Source: Clostridium aciditolerans (lineage in GTDB: Bacteria > Bacillota > Clostridia > Clostridiales > Clostridiaceae). From it: 64,000 bases of DNA. Location of the stretch: contig NZ_JAEEGB010000013.1 of assembly GCF_016316925.1 (NCBI RefSeq), forward strand, positions 62,001-126,000, in the 5' to 3' direction. The translations under genes and the position numbers were made by a program. Shown here piece by piece: positions 51,781 to 60,602 of this stretch. Every line of letters begins with the position of its first letter. Positions within the stretch are counted from its first letter, which is position 1. The notes beneath the pieces were generated by a model. It was not told where the DNA came from. It did no database searches and worked only from the letters and a program-made list of their open reading frames with translations.

Positions 51781-52629
51781 TTACCTCTTGTAGATTTGTT
51801 TAAGTTGAGCTTCAAATTCAGGATAGGAAATTTTTCCCAACGCCAATTCTAGGCTTTCCATATATATTTTTTCTGTTTGTGTATGTGGTCGATCACAATT
51901 AAGCTTGATCAACTCATTTTCATTATTTAATGGTTTTAATATATGCTGCCTATTAGAGAAAGCTTCAAAATATCGTAAACCAAATTTTCTTTGCGAAATT
52001 GCATCAATGTGGATACCATCAGGATTAGATGTTAAACCTTCGGCTGTGACAAAATAACAATGATCTTGTTCGAAAGCAAATTTTTGCAATTCTTGATTGA
52101 TGAGGTTATATTCCGTACAATTTTTCCCGAACCCTTCTTTACCTAGAAAATCTCCTAAGCCACCAATAATGATCGATATATTGGGGGCACTTAATTCCTT
52201 TCTAAGAGCCTTCATAATGGCAAGTAATTTTTGGTAATAGACTTTATACTTCCCATTCATACTATCGCTTTCTCCTTGGTGCCAAAGAATTCCTATTAAC
52301 TCACTATTCTCCATAGCAAATTTTGCTTCTGTTATAGCATGTCTAAAAAGAGTCTGATCTACATGCCATTCATCAAGTGTACTTCCTCCTTCCGCACAGG
52401 GAATTAAGCCAATCGTTTCTTCTCGGTTTACATTGCACCATGCATCTGCAAAGGAAGCAGCTAAACTGACTCCAGAAACAGGGCGATCATAATTAATGGG
52501 TTCCGTCATCATTTGCCATCCCCCATTACGTAACATTTTAATCCTTTCATTATAAATTGGAGGTACATCATTGATAAAGCCTCGTCCTGCCATATTCGAT
52601 TGCCCTATCATTAAAAATGATTTAATCAT
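51781..52629 (-). CDS. SGNH/SASA-type carbohydrate esterase
   Basis: About 282 residues from ATG 52629 (AAAGGA 8 bp upstream). Motif GQSNMAGRG contains the nucleophile Ser, WHQGESDS is the second block, and DGIHIDAIS holds the catalytic Asp-x-x-His. This is the sialate O-acetylesterase-like (DUF303) family removing acetyl groups from sugars. No signal peptide, so it acts in the cytoplasm. Controlled with the PadR gene downstream. Confidence 0.85.
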   Translation of the reverse strand: MIKSFLMIGQSNMAGRGFINDVPPIYNERIKMLRNGGWQMMTEPINYDRPVSGVSLAASFADAWCNVNREETIGLIPCAEGGSTLDEWHVDQTLFRHAITEAKFAMENSELIGILWHQGESDSMNGKYKVYYQKLLAIMKALRKELSAPNISIIIGGLGDFLGKEGFGKNCTEYNLINQELQKFAFEQDHCYFVTAEGLTSNPDGIHIDAISQRKFGLRYFEAFSNRQHILKPLNNENELIKLNCDRPHTQTEKIYMESLELALGKISYPEFEAQLKQIYKR

Positions 52630-52747
52630 TTTCTTCATCCTTTCTTTCCATTTTCGAAGTAATCCTTTCAAGCTTCAATCAATATTGAAGAGATGCTCCA
52701 CTCATTGACTGCTTCAACCAACTTTATTGAGTTATAAAAATAATCAT

Positions 52748-52803
52748 AGTCTAATTAGACTAATATCCTATAAACATTATAGTCTAATTAGACTAATTGT
52801 CAA
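52748..52803 (-). promoter_or_regulatory. PadR operon promoter with two palindromic operators
   Basis: Minus strand TTGACA (52798-52803), 16 bp, TATAAT (52776-52781). The perfect 14-bp palindrome AGTCTAATTAGACT occurs at 52781-52794, almost filling the promoter spacer, and at 52748-52761, just past the start point, 33 bp (three turns) apart. The layout fits repression by the PadR protein of the operon. Confidence 0.85.
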
Positions 52804-52858
52804 CTCTTAAGTTTTGACGCGACAAAGATCCATTCCGCCATCCATCTGACATTCACGC

Positions 52859-52894
52859 TTGACAAAATCGACAATTCTCGATAAAATGAATTGT
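52859..52894 (+). promoter_or_regulatory. ArsR promoter and operator, possibly leaderless
   Basis: TTGACA (52859-52864), 17 bp, TAAAAT (52882-52887). ACAATTC (52871-52877) and GAATTGT (52888-52894) form a perfect inverted repeat across the -10. Transcription would start at about 52894-52895, exactly at an ATG. Confidence 0.7.
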
Positions 52895-53197
52895 ATGAAA
52901 CAAGTAGATATTTTTAAAGCATTATCTAATGAAGCAAGATTGAAAATCTTAGAATGGCTGAAGGAACCAGATTTCTATTTCACTCCCCACGAAGGGATTG
53001 ATATGAACAAAACCGGGGTATGCGTTAGTCAAATTTCAGAAAAATTAGAAATGACGCAATCGACGGCATCTCATTATCTCTCGATGCTTTTACAAGTTGG
53101 ACTTATAAAAGCTGAACGTATAGGGAAGTATACCTATTACAAAAGAAATGAAGAGGCCATCAATGGGATCGCTGAGTTCCTAAAGCAAAAGGGATAA
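52895..53197 (+). CDS. ArsR-family repressor
   Basis: 100 residues from ATG 52895 (MKQVDIFKALSNEARLKILEWLKEP). A winged-helix ArsR fold with the recognition region VSQISEKLEMTQSTASHYLSMLLQVGLIKAERIGKYTYYKR. One Cys (in TGVCVSQ) is present, but the classical CxC metal site is missing, so the signal may not be a metal. It is followed by an MFS exporter with operator-like repeats between them. The start nearly coincides with the predicted transcription start. ATG 52886 is the alternative. Confidence 0.85.
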   Translation: MKQVDIFKALSNEARLKILEWLKEPDFYFTPHEGIDMNKTGVCVSQISEKLEMTQSTASHYLSMLLQVGLIKAERIGKYTYYKRNEEAINGIAEFLKQKG

Positions 53198-53254
53198 CTG
53201 GGTTAAGCTGAATTCCTTACATTGTTTGGGGGATTCAGTTTCATCTCCGCTTAA

Positions 53255-53321
53255 ATATATCGTTAGTATTCACGATATATTTTTTTGAATAAACATATCG
53301 ATAATTAGCAATATATCGATG
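53255..53321 (+). promoter_or_regulatory. Operator-like repeats before MFS gene
   Basis: ATATATCGT (53255-53263) and ACGATATAT (53272-53280) are a perfect inverted repeat. Two more TATCGAT boxes follow (53294-53302, 53312-53320). The pattern suits a winged-helix repressor such as the ArsR protein just upstream. Confidence 0.55.
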
Positions 53322-53351
53322 TAAAAACATAAGAATAAGGAGTGATATCAT

Positions 53352-54515
53352 TTGTCTAATACTTTGAAAATTTATATCTTGGCAAGCGTTAGTTTTTTAG
53401 TGGGAACTTCCCAATATATTGTTTCAGGAATTTTAGATACGATTGCAAATTCACTTGATATAACTTTGGCAACAGCAGGGCAATTAATGACAATTTTCTC
53501 ACTGGTATATGCAATATTTACACCCATTCTTATAGGAATAACATCTAGTATTGACAGACGTAAATTAATGATTTTTTCCTTAAGTTTATTTGTAATAGGG
53601 AATATCTTGGCATTCATCCTACCTGGCTATCAATTATTTGTAGTAGCTCGAGTTGTTATGGCACTCGGGGCAGGGATGATTGTTGTTACAGCATTAACTA
53701 TCGCTACAAAGATCGCACCGGAAGGTAAGCAGGGTAGCTCTATTGCTATAGTGATGATGGGACTTTCGTCTTCGTTAATCATAGGAGTCCCTATCGGAAG
53801 AATCATTTCTAGTTTATTAGGTTGGAGGGTTATTTTTGGTGTAATTGCATTACTGGGAATTCTTGCAATGATCCTCATTAGAGCGTCTATTCCACTTATT
53901 CAGGGTGATAAGCCTGTACCACTAGTGCAACAGTTAGCTCTTCTTAAAAAATGGAGGATTACGATTGGATTAGCAATTACTTTTTTCTGGCTTGGAGGGT
54001 ATTCCATTGCTTACACTTACCTTTCACCTTACTTATTAAATGTATCAGGAATAGAAGAAAAGCATTTAAATGGAGTCTTGCTGATCTTTGGTATCGCAAG
54101 TTTATTGGGTTCTAAATTTGGTGGATTTAGTACGGATCGTTGGGGAGTTCAAAAAACACTGTTAGGAGGAATGGCATTACACATCGTGATGCTAATATTA
54201 TTGTCTCTTGTCACAAATTCTTATATTCGTGTTTCAATCATATTAATACTATGGTCATTTGCTGCATGGTCATCGGGACCAACCCAACAATATAACTTGG
54301 CTACAATCGAGCCAGAGTCATCAGGTATATTATTAGGCTTAAATCAGTCAGTAATGCAATTGGCAATGGCGGCTGGTGCAGGAATTGGCGGTGTTTTTGT
54401 TGAGAAAGTATCACTCTCTTCAGTTACTTGGATAGGCGCACTGGGAGTTACAATAGCTATTGGAGTCGCTTTGACACTTTCTAGAGCACGATTAAGTAAG
54501 ATGCCAGAAGAGTAA
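53352..54515 (+). CDS. MFS drug/metabolite exporter (DHA1 type)
   Basis: 387 residues with twelve predicted membrane helices. The start is TTG at 53352 with AAGGAG 9 bp upstream. Features of the DHA1/PbuE-AraJ type: FLVGTSQYIVSGIL in helix 1, the loop motif A DRRKLM between helices 2 and 3, and GVPIGRIISSLLGWR in helix 5. It likely exports a toxic compound or nucleoside sensed by the ArsR protein upstream; the substrate cannot be read from sequence. Confidence 0.88.
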   Translation: MSNTLKIYILASVSFLVGTSQYIVSGILDTIANSLDITLATAGQLMTIFSLVYAIFTPILIGITSSIDRRKLMIFSLSLFVIGNILAFILPGYQLFVVARVVMALGAGMIVVTALTIATKIAPEGKQGSSIAIVMMGLSSSLIIGVPIGRIISSLLGWRVIFGVIALLGILAMILIRASIPLIQGDKPVPLVQQLALLKKWRITIGLAITFFWLGGYSIAYTYLSPYLLNVSGIEEKHLNGVLLIFGIASLLGSKFGGFSTDRWGVQKTLLGGMALHIVMLILLSLVTNSYIRVSIILILWSFAAWSSGPTQQYNLATIEPESSGILLGLNQSVMQLAMAAGAGIGGVFVEKVSLSSVTWIGALGVTIAIGVALTLSRARLSKMPEE

Positions 54516-54994
54516 AAAATATCACTCCTTTTAGTTATTGGAAAAGCAGGTTTGAAACAATAAATTAGAATAGAAAGTAAAAAATTATTTATGAACTGGA
54601 ATAATGTAGCGTCGTTGATTCGTAAAATAGAGACAAGTCCATCATCTTGTGCAAAATACACTTATCACTCTAGTTCTGTCAAACCATGTCATCGTTCGAA
54701 TCTTCAATTGAACGTTTTTAATGACAAAAGCATACCATTGACTGAGAATTTATGGACAAACTGAATTCTAGCAGGTATTAAGTATATATTTCTTTTCCTG
54801 GTCATCTCGTTCCTATTTTTTGCTTTTATATCCGTGAACATGCAAACTTGAAACGATACTCTTTTTGGATTGAACATTCAATCCAAAAAGAGTATTTATT
54901 TAAAAATAGAAATCATCCCACATGTTTTTTATTCTAAACAAAGAAAGGAAGATTTTTACGTTAAAAGTTTTGTTTCTAACTGCCAGTTCCAGTG
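54516..54994. other. Intergenic region
   Basis: 480 bp between the MFS gene and the dehydrogenase remnant. One feature stands out, the 40-bp perfect palindrome listed separately. A 57-codon frame at 54591-54764 lacks a ribosome-binding site and any family match. Confidence 0.45.
54856..54895. terminator. 40-bp near-perfect palindrome
   Basis: ATACTCTTTTTGGATTGAA and its exact complement are separated by two bases, giving a 19-bp stem. It could stop transcription on both strands (TTTATT follows), or be a small mobile or protein-binding palindrome. It lies 340 bp after the MFS gene, far for a simple terminator. Confidence 0.55.
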
Positions 54995-55284
54995 AAATGC
55001 ACACTGATTGAACTGGGTCTTCCATGACTATCTTCCCTGTAAGTGAGCCTTACGAGCAAACTGTCGGTGCATTTGTAAAAGCAATTCACGATCATCGCGA
55101 ACAGCAACCCGGAGATCTTCTAATAATTGCAAAGCTCATTACCGATTTAACCGATATGGATGAACCCCCGCTTCGTCTTCTTATGGGAAGTGACGCGGTC
55201 GCTTATGCCGAAGCTGCAAGCAAAGCTCTTTCAGATTCAGACACAAAATGGAAGCATTTAAGTGAATCCATTAATTTTGACTAA
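54995..55284 (+). pseudogene. Short-chain dehydrogenase remnant
   Basis: An 86-codon frame from 55024 matches only the C-terminal third of an SDR oxidoreductase: ETVG/QTVGAFVKAIHDHREQQPGD, EPPLRLLMGSDAVAYAEAASKAL, KWKHLSESINFD. Reading back in frame from its ATG gives HTD-stop-TGSSM, where family members have HTDWxGxSM; the conserved Trp codon is TGA. The catalytic Tyr-Lys part and the Rossmann fold are missing upstream. It is a decayed gene, not a small protein. Confidence 0.78.
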
Positions 55285-55475
55285 ATTGGAGAAACCATTT
55301 CACTCGCAAGGAATAAATATAGCTAAGAGGAGGGAGAAAAGAGTCAGTTTATTTTCTTGTTATCGGTTGATAATTAACAGATTAAAAAGTACTGCCAAAC
55401 TTTTCTGAAGTTAGTATGAATTAAATACGTTCTTTTAAAGGCCTTCAATGGCGGTATGAGATTGGATGTCTTTCT

Positions 55476-56915
55476 GGGTGTATCCCTGATTTTGTGTAAA
55501 CTCCAAATAGCATAAAAAAGAGCAATATTTTTTAAGGGAGCAAAACAGTCAGATAGGCTGCTTGCCCCTTGGTTAGTATTATACGAAAACCAACCTGGCT
55601 GTCAAGCTAGTCCAGTCGGTCGGCAAAGAATATTTCTAATTGGGAATGGATTTGTCCCCAGTCTTTGCGTCGTCCCGTCCACTTCTTAGTAATATCAATC
55701 ATGGCTAGGTACAGCATCTTTAACAAGCTGTCATCAGTGGGAAATACGGATTTTGCCTTAGTAACTTTGCGCAGCTGACGATTGAAATTCTCAATCGCGT
55801 TCGTTGTATAAATGAGCGTTCTCACTTCTTGCGGATACTTAAAATAAGTGGACAAATTGGCCCAATTAACCCGCCAGGAAAGAGCAATCTTCGGATATTT
55901 CCCGCTCCACTTTTCATCAAATGCATCCAGATGATCCAAGGCCGTTTGTTCATCAATCGCGGCATATACCAGTTTCAGATCGGCCATTAAGACTTTAATA
56001 TCCTTGTAAGAAACATATTTCGTTGAGTTACGAATTTGGTGAATTATGCACTGCTGGATTTGCGTCTTAGGAAAAGCAGCTTCAATGGCATTGGTGAACC
56101 CGGTAAGGCCATCTACGCAAGCAATTAAGATATCTTCTATGCCACGATTTCTTAGGCCATTTAAAATTCCCAGCCAGAACTTAGCACTTTCATTTTCTCC
56201 CACCCACATGCCTAAAACATCCCGGACTCCATCCATTTGAACACCAATCGCGATGTAAACAGCCTTTTTAATAATTTGACCTTCGCTGCGGACATGAAAG
56301 TGGATGGCATCCATGAATACAACCGCATAGATGTTCTCCAAGGGCCGCACCTGCCATTCCTTCACAACAGGAAGGATTTTATCGGTAACACGGCTAATTG
56401 TGCTGTCGGATACCTCAATTCCGTAAATATCGCGGATATGACCTTCGATATCACTTGTGGTCATGCCCTTTGCATACATGGATAAGATCTTTTCTTCGAT
56501 ATCGCCGCTTAGGGTTGTCTGGTTTTTCTTTACGATCCGTGGCTGAAAATTACCTTTGCGGTCTCTTGGGACGGCAATTTCTATATCGCCCAGGCTAGTC
56601 TTTAGTGTTTTTTCGCTGTAGCCGTTACGGCTATTATCGGTTTCCTTATTACGATAGTCGTACTTGCTATAGCCTAATTCGTCGTCTAATTCACCTTCCA
56701 GGCCATTTTCTAAAACGGTACTTACCATTTCCTTGAACAATTCCTGGACTCCGGCAACATCGTTAATTCCGGCTCCTTGTAGCATTTCTAATAATTTCTT
56801 TCTTTGTTCTCGACGTTCCGGGGTGATTTTTCTCTTTACCATAATTAAAACCTCCAAGCTCGGTGCTTCTATTTTACACCATCTTGGAGGTTTACACAGT
56901 TTTCGGGATAGTCTC
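55476..56915. mobile_element. IS256-family insertion sequence, intact
   Basis: 1,440 bp. The ends are imperfect inverted repeats of about 29 bp sharing TATCCC and GTGTAAAC (left 55476-55504, right 56886-56915). The 8-bp sequence GTCTTTCT flanks both sides (55468-55475 and 56916-56923), the target-duplication size of IS256 elements. It contains one complete transposase gene. It landed between the dehydrogenase remnant and the left end of prophage 2. Confidence 0.88.
55607..56842 (-). CDS. IS256-family transposase
   Basis: About 411 residues, complete (ATG 56842 with GGAGG 8 bp upstream). Mutator-type DDE transposase: VVFMDAIHFHVRSEG (first Asp), LIACVDGLTGFTNAIEAAFPKTQIQQCIIHQIRNS (second Asp and the conserved C-x2-H region) and TNAIENFNRQLRK (Glu). 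The N-terminus carries the usual GLEGELDDELGYSKYD. No frameshift is seen, so it should be active. Confidence 0.95.
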   Translation of the reverse strand: MVKRKITPERREQRKKLLEMLQGAGINDVAGVQELFKEMVSTVLENGLEGELDDELGYSKYDYRNKETDNSRNGYSEKTLKTSLGDIEIAVPRDRKGNFQPRIVKKNQTTLSGDIEEKILSMYAKGMTTSDIEGHIRDIYGIEVSDSTISRVTDKILPVVKEWQVRPLENIYAVVFMDAIHFHVRSEGQIIKKAVYIAIGVQMDGVRDVLGMWVGENESAKFWLGILNGLRNRGIEDILIACVDGLTGFTNAIEAAFPKTQIQQCIIHQIRNSTKYVSYKDIKVLMADLKLVYAAIDEQTALDHLDAFDEKWSGKYPKIALSWRVNWANLSTYFKYPQEVRTLIYTTNAIENFNRQLRKVTKAKSVFPTDDSLLKMLYLAMIDITKKWTGRRKDWGQIHSQLEIFFADRLD

Positions 56916-56923
56916 GTCTTTCT

Positions 56924-56995
56924 AAGATTATAATTAAGTGTTTTCGAAGTTAATAACCACCAAAGGGTGTTAGCTCTTAATTGACTGTTAATATT
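56924..56995. other. Left border of prophage 2
   Basis: A 72-bp gap between the IS target duplication and the end of the recombinase gene. A small hairpin (AACACC/GGTGGTT on the minus strand) lies near 56960-56975 without a clear T run. An attachment half-site is expected here but no core could be matched with the border of prophage 1. Confidence 0.35.
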
Positions 56996-58567
56996 TTACA
57001 TCTCTTCTTCAATCTCAATCCCAGATTTGAATTCAATAACGAGTTTATCTTCAAGCACCGCAACCTTTTCAATTAGCCGCCTTACTAATTGCTCATCATA
57101 CTCCTCTAACTCGCAGGATTGCTCATTCAAGAAATCAGTCATTTCTGCAATTCGTTGCCTTTTTCCTTCTCGCTCTGCATTCTCTACTAGTGCATTTTGC
57201 TTTAATTCCCGAAGTCGATAAATTTCATCAGCCACATCTTCATAATCATTTTTTGATTTTGCTTGTATAAGGAGCTGTTGTTGTAACTCTTCCAATTTTC
57301 TATCAATATCATCGGTGGTATTATCATTTTCTTCATTAAGGACGGTAGCTATGTTTTTCTGTAACGTTGAGAGGAAGGGTTCTTTGTTAGCCAAAAGTTC
57401 GTTAATAGCCTTGACCACTGCTGTCTGTAATGTTTCCTTGTTTATGGTAGGTGCCGTACATTCAGAGCCTTTTTCCTCTAAACGACTAACACATCTCCAA
57501 ACAATAGACTTGTAACCTCGGTTATTCCAATGTACTCGTCGGTAAATATCACCGCATTGCCCACAGTAAACAATACTTGATAAAGCATACTTACTACTAT
57601 AGACTCTCTTTTTACCGCCTTTACCTCCTCGGAGATTCACTCTTCGAACCATCTCTTCTTGAACCTGCATAAAAAGCTCGCGTGGAATAATAGGCTCATG
57701 GCTGTTTTCTACATAATACTGGGGAACGATTCCGTTATTTTTAACTCGCTTTTTAGAAAGGAAATCAATTGTATATGTTTTTTGTAGAAGGGCATCTCCG
57801 ATGTACTTTTCATTTTGCAATATTTTTTTCAGTGTTTCTGGTCTCCATTTTGATTTCCCTGCCGCTGTTAGAATTCCGTCCGCTTCTAGTCCTCTTGCTA
57901 TCTGTAATAGGCTGGCTCCCTCAAGGTATTCTCTGAAAATCCGTTTAACAACCTCCGCACCCTCTGGGTCAATCACTAGTTGCTTGTTTTCATCCTTGGT
58001 GTAACCAAGGAAACGCTTGTGGTTGACCTGAACTTCACCTTGCTGGTATCGATACTGAATACCCAGCTTAACGTTCTGGCTTAAGGATTGGCTTTCTTGT
58101 TGGGCAAGGGATGCCATGATAGTTAGCAATACTTCACCCTTGGAATCCATGGTGTTGATATTCTCTTTTTCAAAGAATACAGCGATGTTTTTATCCTTTA
58201 ATTGACGAATGTATTTAAGGCAGTCCAACGTGTTTCTCGCAAATCGGCTGATGGATTTTGTAATGATCATGTCAATATTTCCTGCCATGCACTCTTCGAT
58301 CATGCGGTTGAATTCATCACGCTTTTTGGTATTTGTACCTGTGATGCCGTCATCCGCAAAAATACCTGCCAATTCCCATTCCTTGTTCTTCTTAATATAG
58401 TTTGTATAATGCTCTATCTGAATTTCATAACTTGAAGCCTGCTCCTCACTATCCGTTGAAACACGGCAGTAAGCAGCCACTCGTATTTTGGGTTTGCTTT
58501 CACTATTTTTATTATTTCCGACTCGCTTAATTGCCGGAATGACTGTTACATTCCTACTCACTGCCAC
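56996..58567 (-). CDS. Large serine recombinase (copy 2, third gene)
   Basis: 523 residues, GTG start at 58567 with GAGGTG upstream, as in copy 1. The catalytic motif YCRVSTDS and SISRFARN are kept; the zinc ribbon reads CGQCGD, close to CSHCGD in copy 1. Differences from 1166-2737 are scattered and few until the last ~20 residues ([23 protein letters not shown] against [23 protein letters not shown]), which diverge sharply. The end change suggests past recombination at the prophage border. Confidence 0.92.
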   Translation of the reverse strand: MAVSRNVTVIPAIKRVGNNKNSESKPKIRVAAYCRVSTDSEEQASSYEIQIEHYTNYIKKNKEWELAGIFADDGITGTNTKKRDEFNRMIEECMAGNIDMIITKSISRFARNTLDCLKYIRQLKDKNIAVFFEKENINTMDSKGEVLLTIMASLAQQESQSLSQNVKLGIQYRYQQGEVQVNHKRFLGYTKDENKQLVIDPEGAEVVKRIFREYLEGASLLQIARGLEADGILTAAGKSKWRPETLKKILQNEKYIGDALLQKTYTIDFLSKKRVKNNGIVPQYYVENSHEPIIPRELFMQVQEEMVRRVNLRGGKGGKKRVYSSKYALSSIVYCGQCGDIYRRVHWNNRGYKSIVWRCVSRLEEKGSECTAPTINKETLQTAVVKAINELLANKEPFLSTLQKNIATVLNEENDNTTDDIDRKLEELQQQLLIQAKSKNDYEDVADEIYRLRELKQNALVENAEREGKRQRIAEMTDFLNEQSCELEEYDEQLVRRLIEKVAVLEDKLVIEFKSGIEIEEEM

Positions 58568-58570
58568 TTG

Positions 58571-58984
58571 TTACACCTCGCTTTCTATCAAATTGTAGGC
58601 ATATTCCGCCTGCTTGTATGGATCTTCATATTTTTGCACCAGAGGTTTTGCTTTGAACTTTACAGGGTAATCCCTTTCCGGTTCATCTTTAGGCTCCCAT
58701 ATCCTTCCGAGCTTTTCTGCTCGTTTTCGTTTTTCCACCCCAGCCTTTTTAAATGTCTCCTCATCAATAATTGGAGGGTAGAATTCATCGCCAAGGTATT
58801 GCTTGTTCTGCAACATCTTTCCTGCAGTGGCATGATAGCAGTCTATCCCAGCTTTTTTAGCAGCACCCTTCAAAGAAAGTCCTGCCAAGTATCCTGAAAA
58901 TAATTCTTTTACTTGTTCTGCTGCTATATCATCTACAACAGCCTTTCCATCTTCAATTCTATATCCATAGGGTGTGTGACCCAT
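58571..58984 (-). CDS. Stand-alone recombinase DNA-binding domain (copy 2)
   Basis: 137 residues, the same length and position as 2741-3154, again lacking the catalytic domain. Its ATG abuts the upstream TAG. Substitutions against copy 1 are mostly conservative, with no stop or frameshift, so this catalytic-less member is under selection in both prophages. Confidence 0.8.
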   Translation of the reverse strand: MGHTPYGYRIEDGKAVVDDIAAEQVKELFSGYLAGLSLKGAAKKAGIDCYHATAGKMLQNKQYLGDEFYPPIIDEETFKKAGVEKRKRAEKLGRIWEPKDEPERDYPVKFKAKPLVQKYEDPYKQAEYAYNLIESEV

Positions 58985-60550
58985 CTAATTCACCAACCTT
59001 TCCCTCAATGTGATTCCACATTTTAATTCAAAACCGACTTCCTCCCGTGAAAAGACAATAATCCTCTCTACGTAATCTTCAAACAACTCATCCTCATAAG
59101 CTGTGAGCATTTTGGACTTAGTGGCAAACTTAAGCAGACGGTCAACCTCATCTACCTTTGCAATATTGCCATTGACGGAACGAGTAAGTTGATCCTTTTC
59201 GGCAAGAAACCTTTCTCTTTCTGCCTCCAGTGCATTCTTTTCTTTATTGAACAGAGCAGGTTCCAGATACCCTTTGGCCATTAAACCTGTCAGTACCTGG
59301 CTCTGCTCCATGTTGTTTACAATTTTAGTTTCCAACTCTTCAATTCTACGAAAACTCGCTGCATTGTTCTGGTTACGTAACCCCTGCAAAAGTGGTCTTA
59401 ATATGAACTTCTGACCAAATATGAGTTTATTCATCATCGTAACAAATGCAGTTTTTATATCTTCATCTCGAATGAACTGCATAGAACATTCCGTTATATT
59501 GCTTATATGCTTACTGCAGCACCAAGCAATGTATTTTCTTGGACCGGATGAATGAATCCGTCTTTTAAAGGTACTGCCACATTCCGAGCAGATAATTTTG
59601 CCAGAGAAAGAATATCGGTTTAGATATTTACTGTTGCGCTTTTCGATGCCTTTTTCCTTTGCCCTTTGATTGAGAATGGCATCTACAGCTTCAAAATCTT
59701 CATGGCTGATAATTGCTTCATGGTGGTTTTCTACTAGATACATATTTTCCTCACCATAATTGGTGTGCCTGTTAAAATGGCTGTCAGTATAAGTCTTTTG
59801 CAAAATAGCATCCCCAGTATATTTCTCATTTTTTAATATCCCTCGAATTGTAGTAGCAGTCCAACGAGCACCTCTTTTAGGGGGGATGCCCTTTTGATTA
59901 AGATCATCTGCAATTTTCTGTGTACCTTTGCCCGATAATACTTCTGCGAAAATATACTTCACGATTTCTGCCTGCTCAGGGTTTACCACCATTTGACCAT
60001 CAATGTTGTCATAACCATATGGTGGGTATGAAATCTTAAAAGTACCGTTTTGAAATCTCCTTTGTATTGCCCATTTGTTGTTTTCCGAAATGGAAATGGA
60101 CTCGCTTTCTGCAAGTCCACTTAATATAGAAAGCATCAACTCACTTTCCACTGACTGGGTATTGATATTCTCTTTCTCGAAATAGATGTAAATACCCAGA
60201 TCCAACAGCTTACGAACCATCTCTAAACAATCCGTTGTGTTTCTTGCAAACCTACTAATGGACTTTGTAATAATTAAGTCAATCTTCTTGTTTTCGCAAT
60301 CTGATAGCATTCTAAGAAGTTCTGACCGGTTTTCTTTTTTGGTCCCACTGATCCCCTCATCATAATACAAGCCAACATATTCCCATTCTGGGTTTGCCTT
60401 TATGTAAGTCTCATAATGGGATTTTTGTGCTTCTAGGCTCACTAACTGTTCATCACTGTCCGTAGAAACACGACAATAAGCAGCTACTCGTAATTTTGGC
60501 TTGATAATTGATGTACCCTTATTCCCGTCTATTTTTGTTATCTTTTTCAT
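58985..60550 (-). CDS. Large serine recombinase (copy 2, first gene)
   Basis: About 521 residues from ATG 60550 (GGAGGTG 5 bp before). Resolvase catalytic motif [17 protein letters not shown], recombinase domain from YPPYGY, zinc ribbon CSEC, C-terminal coiled coil. Closely similar to 3155-4717, with one extra residue near HSSGPRKY. Encodes the first of the three coupled recombinase proteins. Confidence 0.9.
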   Translation of the reverse strand: MKKITKIDGNKGTSIIKPKLRVAAYCRVSTDSDEQLVSLEAQKSHYETYIKANPEWEYVGLYYDEGISGTKKENRSELLRMLSDCENKKIDLIITKSISRFARNTTDCLEMVRKLLDLGIYIYFEKENINTQSVESELMLSILSGLAESESISISENNKWAIQRRFQNGTFKISYPPYGYDNIDGQMVVNPEQAEIVKYIFAEVLSGKGTQKIADDLNQKGIPPKRGARWTATTIRGILKNEKYTGDAILQKTYTDSHFNRHTNYGEENMYLVENHHEAIISHEDFEAVDAILNQRAKEKGIEKRNSKYLNRYSFSGKIICSECGSTFKRRIHSSGPRKYIAWCCSKHISNITECSMQFIRDEDIKTAFVTMMNKLIFGQKFILRPLLQGLRNQNNAASFRRIEELETKIVNNMEQSQVLTGLMAKGYLEPALFNKEKNALEAERERFLAEKDQLTRSVNGNIAKVDEVDRLLKFATKSKMLTAYEDELFEDYVERIIVFSREEVGFELKCGITLRERLVN

Positions 60551-60602
60551 CGACTCACCTCCTTTTTGGTAGGTCACATATTACCTCTGAACGCCCAGTA
60601 TA

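Noticed and set aside
54591-54764. 57-codon plus-strand frame starting MNWNNVASLIRK
   Set aside because: No ribosome-binding site or promoter, low-complexity C-terminal half, no recognised family; treated as chance.
1100-57000. Common attachment core between the borders of prophage 1 and prophage 2
   Set aside because: The sequences outside the two third-gene recombinases (about 1100-1165 and 56924-56995) share only a loose A+T-rich pattern, not a convincing core.
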